A stretch of 36,850 bases of DNA. Source: Bacteroidota bacterium (lineage in GTDB: Bacteria > Bacteroidota > Bacteroidia > Chitinophagales > Chitinophagaceae). Of this stretch, positions 33,208 to 36,850 are shown one piece after another. Made by a program: the position numbers and the translations under genes. Under the pieces are notes generated by a model. It worked only from the letters and a program-made list of their open reading frames with translations. It did no database searches and was not told the origin of the DNA. Within the stretch, counting starts at the first letter, position 1. Each line of letters opens with the position of its first letter. Location of the stretch: assembly GCA_023424015.1 (NCBI GenBank), contig JAFAEM010000028.1, forward strand, positions 1 to 36,850, given 5' to 3'.

Positions 33208-33375
33208 ATCTCCTAATGCATAAACAGAAATCTTATCACCGGCTCATTTTAAGTCACCACTACCTCACCAGAACCTGACTCAATAATAAACAACATTGAT
33301 AATCAACATCTTCTATTCATTCCCCATCCCAAATTTCCGCCTTCCTTCTTCCCGGTAATAATTAGAAACGTTAAA

Positions 33376-35352
33376 TCAATTTACAAAACTCCAGTAAATT
33401 CCCAACCGGATCTGCAGACCGGGATAATAATATCCCCCGGGTGCAGGCTGGTTATTGTTGGTGAACCCAAATGCACTATTTGTCACCTCGGCTGTATTCA
33501 GGTTTTCTGCCCGAAAATATAGTTTGAAAGACTTGATCCGGAAATGTACATAGCCGGCAATATCCGGCAGTGGATTATCAACCTTTACGCTATCCTGGTA
33601 AAAAAACTGGCCTAAGACGGGGGAATAGCCATCCGCTTTGTAGGGTGTATGATACTTTATCTCCGTACCAAAAGCAATGTCGAGGTTCTTGAAGCCTAGT
33701 TTACCCTCGTAACCAATTCTATTCCGTGTAAATAACAAGGGTGTATTGACTTCGGCGTTGCCAATCTTCTTTTGCAGATACACATCGGCATGCCAGAACC
33801 ATTGCTTCCCTAGTTTTATCGTTTTCTGCAATGACACCTGCAACATATTAAACAATGTGCTTTCCTGGTGCGCTTCGTAAAAATTCTTGAAATAAGAATA
33901 GTTTGTAACCAGGTAATAATGCCCGGCCAGCTTTAAACGAAGCGAAGGCTGGGAAATGGAAGCAAATAAATGTGTGGTATTTTCTTTTTTAAAATCGCGG
34001 GAAGGCCCGATATAAAAAATACTTCGGTTGTCAAATACAAAGGAAGGGGTGCGATTTACATTCTCAAAAGCCAGTTGTATATAACCCATGCGTTTGCCGA
34101 CAAAACGCTGCAGGCTGGCATATGCCCGGTAATCACCGCCGTTGAGCCCGGTAAAATATAATTTACCATTAGCCTGCATATCCCATTTCTGGTTGCGGGT
34201 ACGGTTACGATATTCCGCATGACCATAAGCATTGAAAAAATTTCGTTTGCCCACACTATCGTTTTCCAGGCTTAGGTTTTGCACCGCTGCACCAACCTTG
34301 AAGAACTGGTGCAGGTTTTTTGCATCCGGATATTGGTAGATGGAAAAATCATTGATCATATTCTTCCATTTGTCGATCAGGCGAAAACTATCCAAAGGCG
34401 AAGGAAAGTTCAAATTGTAAAACGATTTGTAATAACCCGAATCTGCCACATCATCACTGAATTCATATTTCTCACGAGAGAAACGGAATGTATGTTCCAG
34501 TCGCAGCCGGGGATAAAAAAGTGGCACAACGGATGAATCTGTCACAATAGAATCCTTTTTCCCAAAATCGTACTGCTGCCGCACCAAAATGTTGACATCA
34601 GAATATTTATTACCTGTGCCAACGTCGGTACTGAAAAAGTTTGTCTGGTAAATATCATCGCCACCCAGCCTGGTAGCCAGGTTAAACCGGTCCTTATACA
34701 CGGGATCGTGGATCAGGCTATCATCGCGAATTCCCCCATTCTCCCCTGACTGCAATTTATTGCCGAGGGCCACGAAGTATAGGTTATACCGTTTGTTTAC
34801 AGTTTCAAACCTCGAAGAGAACAGGTAATTATTATGATTTGTCTTCTGGTTTTTAAAAAATCCAGGCGCATTGATCAGGCGGTACTGGAGCAGGAAATTA
34901 AAATTGGGCTTGACGTTTTGCGTATGCATCAGCTCGATAACCTGTTCGGCGCGACTGGCAAGCATGTAATTCAGTTCAGAATAAGGACGCGTGGTATTAA
35001 AAAACCTTACTTTGTCCATCGTCCATTTATAAATATCAAAGGAATGAAAACCCGGGTCCCATCCTGGTGTGAGCTGCGGTGAAAAAAGGATCGACCGGGA
35101 TGCGCTGCCATTGTTGCCAAGATAAATATTGGTTGCCGGAATCGGGAAGCGATTGGAAAAGTCAACGATCGAGGAATCCAGCATATAATTGCGGGTAGAA
35201 TCGAGATAACGATATCTTATGGTGATCGAGTCTTCGTTTTTGTCGCGCCGCTTGAGGCTATCGGTACTACCACCTCCGCGCATCCCGCTGCCCATCTGCC
35301 GGATACGACTTCCACCCTCCCGGATCAGGTTGCGTTGGGAAAAGGCATCCAC
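33376..35352 (-). CDS. Putative outer-membrane porin
   Basis: A protein of about 658 aa from a GTG at 35352, resembling the Bacteroidota putative-porin family often found beside purine nucleoside phosphorylase. An N-terminal disordered, Gly/Arg/Ser-rich part (MGSGMRGGGSTD) is followed by a barrel of about 600 residues with many Tyr/Phe/Asn strands and a C-terminal aromatic strand IRLGIYWSFVN. The GTG is probably not the real start: in the same frame upstream the codons give VIRLTYLLLLLLLFVS leading into VDAFSQ, a clear signal peptide. That frame is closed by TGA at 35421-35419, where a run of seven A follows TTG at 35422. A CTG at 35403 is another possible start. Substrate unknown. Confidence 0.8.
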   Translation of the reverse strand: MDAFSQRNLIREGGSRIRQMGSGMRGGGSTDSLKRRDKNEDSITIRYRYLDSTRNYMLDSSIVDFSNRFPIPATNIYLGNNGSASRSILFSPQLTPGWDPGFHSFDIYKWTMDKVRFFNTTRPYSELNYMLASRAEQVIELMHTQNVKPNFNFLLQYRLINAPGFFKNQKTNHNNYLFSSRFETVNKRYNLYFVALGNKLQSGENGGIRDDSLIHDPVYKDRFNLATRLGGDDIYQTNFFSTDVGTGNKYSDVNILVRQQYDFGKKDSIVTDSSVVPLFYPRLRLEHTFRFSREKYEFSDDVADSGYYKSFYNLNFPSPLDSFRLIDKWKNMINDFSIYQYPDAKNLHQFFKVGAAVQNLSLENDSVGKRNFFNAYGHAEYRNRTRNQKWDMQANGKLYFTGLNGGDYRAYASLQRFVGKRMGYIQLAFENVNRTPSFVFDNRSIFYIGPSRDFKKENTTHLFASISQPSLRLKLAGHYYLVTNYSYFKNFYEAHQESTLFNMLQVSLQKTIKLGKQWFWHADVYLQKKIGNAEVNTPLLFTRNRIGYEGKLGFKNLDIAFGTEIKYHTPYKADGYSPVLGQFFYQDSVKVDNPLPDIAGYVHFRIKSFKLYFRAENLNTAEVTNSAFGFTNNNQPAPGGYYYPGLQIRLGIYWSFVN

Positions 35353-35430
35353 GGAAACAAACAGGAGCAGTAAGAGTAGTAGATATGTAAGTCGGATTAC
35401 CAGAATGGAGAATTTTTTTCAATTAAGCAG

Positions 35431-35438
35431 CAAAGTTA
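35431..35438 (-). promoter_or_regulatory. Putative -7 element of the porin gene
   Basis: TAACTTTG on the - strand ends eight bases before a TTG at 35422 that is followed by a run of seven A and, one base out of frame, by the porin signal peptide. The position supports TTG 35422 as the natural start codon. Confidence 0.45.
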
Positions 35439-35536
35439 TTGCTATCGGCAAAATTGCAGCGATTGCGGCAGAATTTTAGGTGAGGCACCAATTATTATCG
35501 TGTTAAAATGTTAAATGATACCTGGCTCTTATATGG

Positions 35537-36361
35537 TTAAAGTGAAGCGATCAATTCCCTGAACAGGACTGCCAGTTTGGGCTCGGCTCCACGGGCGGCC
35601 TGTAATACCTCCTCATGGGTGATCACATTGTCATCATCACGGATTCCCAGGTCGGTTACCACACTCACGGCAAATACCTGCATGCCCATATGATTAGCAA
35701 CAATGTTTTCCTGTACCGTGCTCATACCAACCACGTCACCCCCCAGTATTTTAATCAACTGGTATTCGGCTCGTGTTTCAAAAGTGGGGCCTGTCACTGC
35801 GACGTATACCCCTTCTTTGAGATCAAATTTGTTTTTCGCCGCGATTTCTTTGGCCCTTTTGATCAATTCTCTTTTGTACGGTTCGCTCATATCGGGAAAG
35901 CGGGGACCGAGTTCGTCAATATTTTTACCAATTAATGGATTGGGTGTAAAAAAGCTTACATGATCCCTGATGGCCATGATATCACCCACTTTAAAGTCGG
36001 GGTTTACCGCACCTGCGGCATTGGACAATAACAGGGTTTCAACGCCCAGCTTTTTCATTACCCTGATAGGATAAACCACCCCCTGGGGTGTATAGCCTTC
36101 ATAATAATGAAACCGCCCTGCCATCGCCACTACATTTTTACCTGCGATGGTCCCAAAAACCAGTTTACCCTGGTGACCCTCCACCGTAGAGACTGGAAAC
36201 ACCGGAATCTCCTGGTAAGGCACTTCCTTTTCCACTTTTATCTCATCAATAAAATTGCCAAGTCCGCTACCCAGCACGATACCAATAGTTGGCTTCGGGG
36301 GATGCAGGGTTTGCAGAAATTTCATTGTCTCATCCAATTGACGGAGCAGGTCAGTTGCCAT
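35537..36361 (-). CDS. Purine nucleoside phosphorylase (trimeric PNP-I type)
   Basis: A 274 aa cytoplasmic enzyme that splits purine nucleosides with phosphate to base and ribose-1-phosphate. Family motifs are in order: phosphate loop VLGSGLG (about 29-35), GRFHYYEGY, LLSNAAGAVNP, GPTFETRAEY with the base-binding Glu, and GMSTVQEN. The usual base-recognising Asn of 6-oxopurine enzymes (TN) is Asp here, in VVTDLGIRD. The length is typical of the trimeric class. It is followed, 184 bases downstream, by the porin-like gene, and the combination may handle nucleoside uptake and salvage. A TACGTTTG promoter element is upstream. Confidence 0.95.
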   Translation of the reverse strand: MATDLLRQLDETMKFLQTLHPPKPTIGIVLGSGLGNFIDEIKVEKEVPYQEIPVFPVSTVEGHQGKLVFGTIAGKNVVAMAGRFHYYEGYTPQGVVYPIRVMKKLGVETLLLSNAAGAVNPDFKVGDIMAIRDHVSFFTPNPLIGKNIDELGPRFPDMSEPYKRELIKRAKEIAAKNKFDLKEGVYVAVTGPTFETRAEYQLIKILGGDVVGMSTVQENIVANHMGMQVFAVSVVTDLGIRDDDNVITHEEVLQAARGAEPKLAVLFRELIASL

Positions 36362-36378
36362 AAAGAATCGTTATGTGG

Positions 36379-36386
36379 CAAACGTA
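36379..36386 (-). promoter_or_regulatory. Putative -7 element of the phosphorylase gene
   Basis: TACGTTTG on the - strand fits TAnnTTTG and lies 17 bases before the ATG at 36361. A good -33 TTG was not found. Confidence 0.45.
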
Positions 36387-36400
36387 ATGAAAATATGCTA

Positions 36401-36850
36401 ATACGGCCACTGATTACACAGATTACACGGATACGATGCCTTCGGCATAAGGTGGCTACAGATTGGACGGTTTTTCAGAGATTATTTTTGTGCTGCCTGA
36501 CGGCAGGGGTTAGCCACGAATTACACGAATCACACTAATACGGCCACTGATTACACAGATTACACGGATAGGATGCTTTCGGCATAAGGTGGCCACTGAT
36601 CGCACGGTTCTTCACAGACTATTTTTATGCTGCCTGACGGCAGGGGTTAGCCACGAATGGCACGAATTACACGAATGGGGCCACCGATTGCACAGATTAC
36701 ACAGATTAATTTTATGCTGCCTGACGGCAGGGGTAGCCACGAATGGCACGAATCACACGAATGGGGCCACTGATTGCACAGACTACACAGATTAATTTTA
36801 TGCTGCCTGACGGCAGGGGTAGCCACGAATGGCACGAATCACACGAATGG
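36401..36850. repeat. Tandem intergenic repeat with CTGCCTGACGGCAG hairpins
   Basis: The hairpin sequence CTGCCTGACGGCAGGGG occurs at 36493-36509, 36630-36646, 36717-36733 and 36803-36819, spacing 137, 87 and 86 bases. Each is followed by GCCACGAAT-type sequence (CACGAATYACACGAAT) and GCCACTGATTACACAGATTA variants. The first two units are longer and carry a second hairpin, ATGCCTTCGGCAT at about 36436 and its variant ATGCTTTCGGCAT one unit later. The array runs off the window edge. Reading frames here are repeat artefacts. Confidence 0.85.

Noticed and set aside
33296..33306. TTGATAATCAA palindrome upstream of the copper island
   Set aside because: An 11-base AT-rich palindrome is expected by chance, lies about 90 bases upstream of the -7 element, and has no second copy at the other metal promoters.
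36401..36850. CRISPR array at the right edge
   Set aside because: Repeats are 86-137 bases long with no unique spacers between short direct repeats, and no cas gene is near.

Overview
The window looks like a chromosomal segment from a Bacteroidota bacterium, most likely of the Chitinophagaceae type. Evidence: SusC-like TonB-dependent receptors with an N-terminal carboxypeptidase-regulatory-like domain; Bacteroidota small-protein families (HYC_CC_PP); a CzcA/CusA pump fused to its outer-membrane factor; promoters of the TTG...TAnnTTTG type lying very close to start codons; few strong Shine-Dalgarno sequences; AGTCG-type and GCCACGAAT-type intergenic repeats. The genus assignment is inference. 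No rRNA, tRNA, CRISPR array, transposase or phage gene was seen.

Left part (1-10455, mostly + strand): a Gfo/Idh/MocA oxidoreductase overlapping a polyprenyl-phosphate sugar-phosphate transferase (surface polysaccharide); an M1 metallopeptidase with a beta-rich, barrel-like C-terminal extension; a FemAB/GNAT-like acyltransferase; ispD on the - strand with a textbook Bacteroidota promoter; then a class I glutamine amidotransferase, an ATP-grasp-like protein and a one-domain cupin. The last three may form a small amide-ligase-type module, although a terminator-like hairpin separates the first two.

Middle (10876-21714, - strand): tex; then a metal efflux operon (small exported protein, HME-type RND pump fused to a TolC-like outer-membrane factor, lipoprotein adaptor); then a TonB receptor whose promoter is overlapped by a tandem TTTAG/CTAAA operator resembling DtxR-family sites.

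Right part (22083-33191, - strand): a dense copper (or silver) handling island. In transcription order: HYC_CC_PP protein, HMA protein with a metallothionein-like tail, second HMA protein, TlpA-like thioredoxin, outer-membrane beta protein, HMA-AraC regulator, HMA-MauE membrane protein, second HYC_CC_PP-like protein, TonB receptor with an N-terminal HMA domain, a His/Met-rich outer-membrane protein, and a CopB-type (CPH) P-type ATPase. Four unrelated scaffolds (soluble carrier, regulator, membrane redox protein, outer-membrane receptor) carry an HMA-like domain. This suggests a thiol relay across the envelope with a one-component sensor encoded inside it. This is the most interesting system in the window.

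The right end holds a porin-like gene whose signal peptide is one base out of frame with its natural start, purine nucleoside phosphorylase, and a tandem hairpin-containing repeat running off the window.
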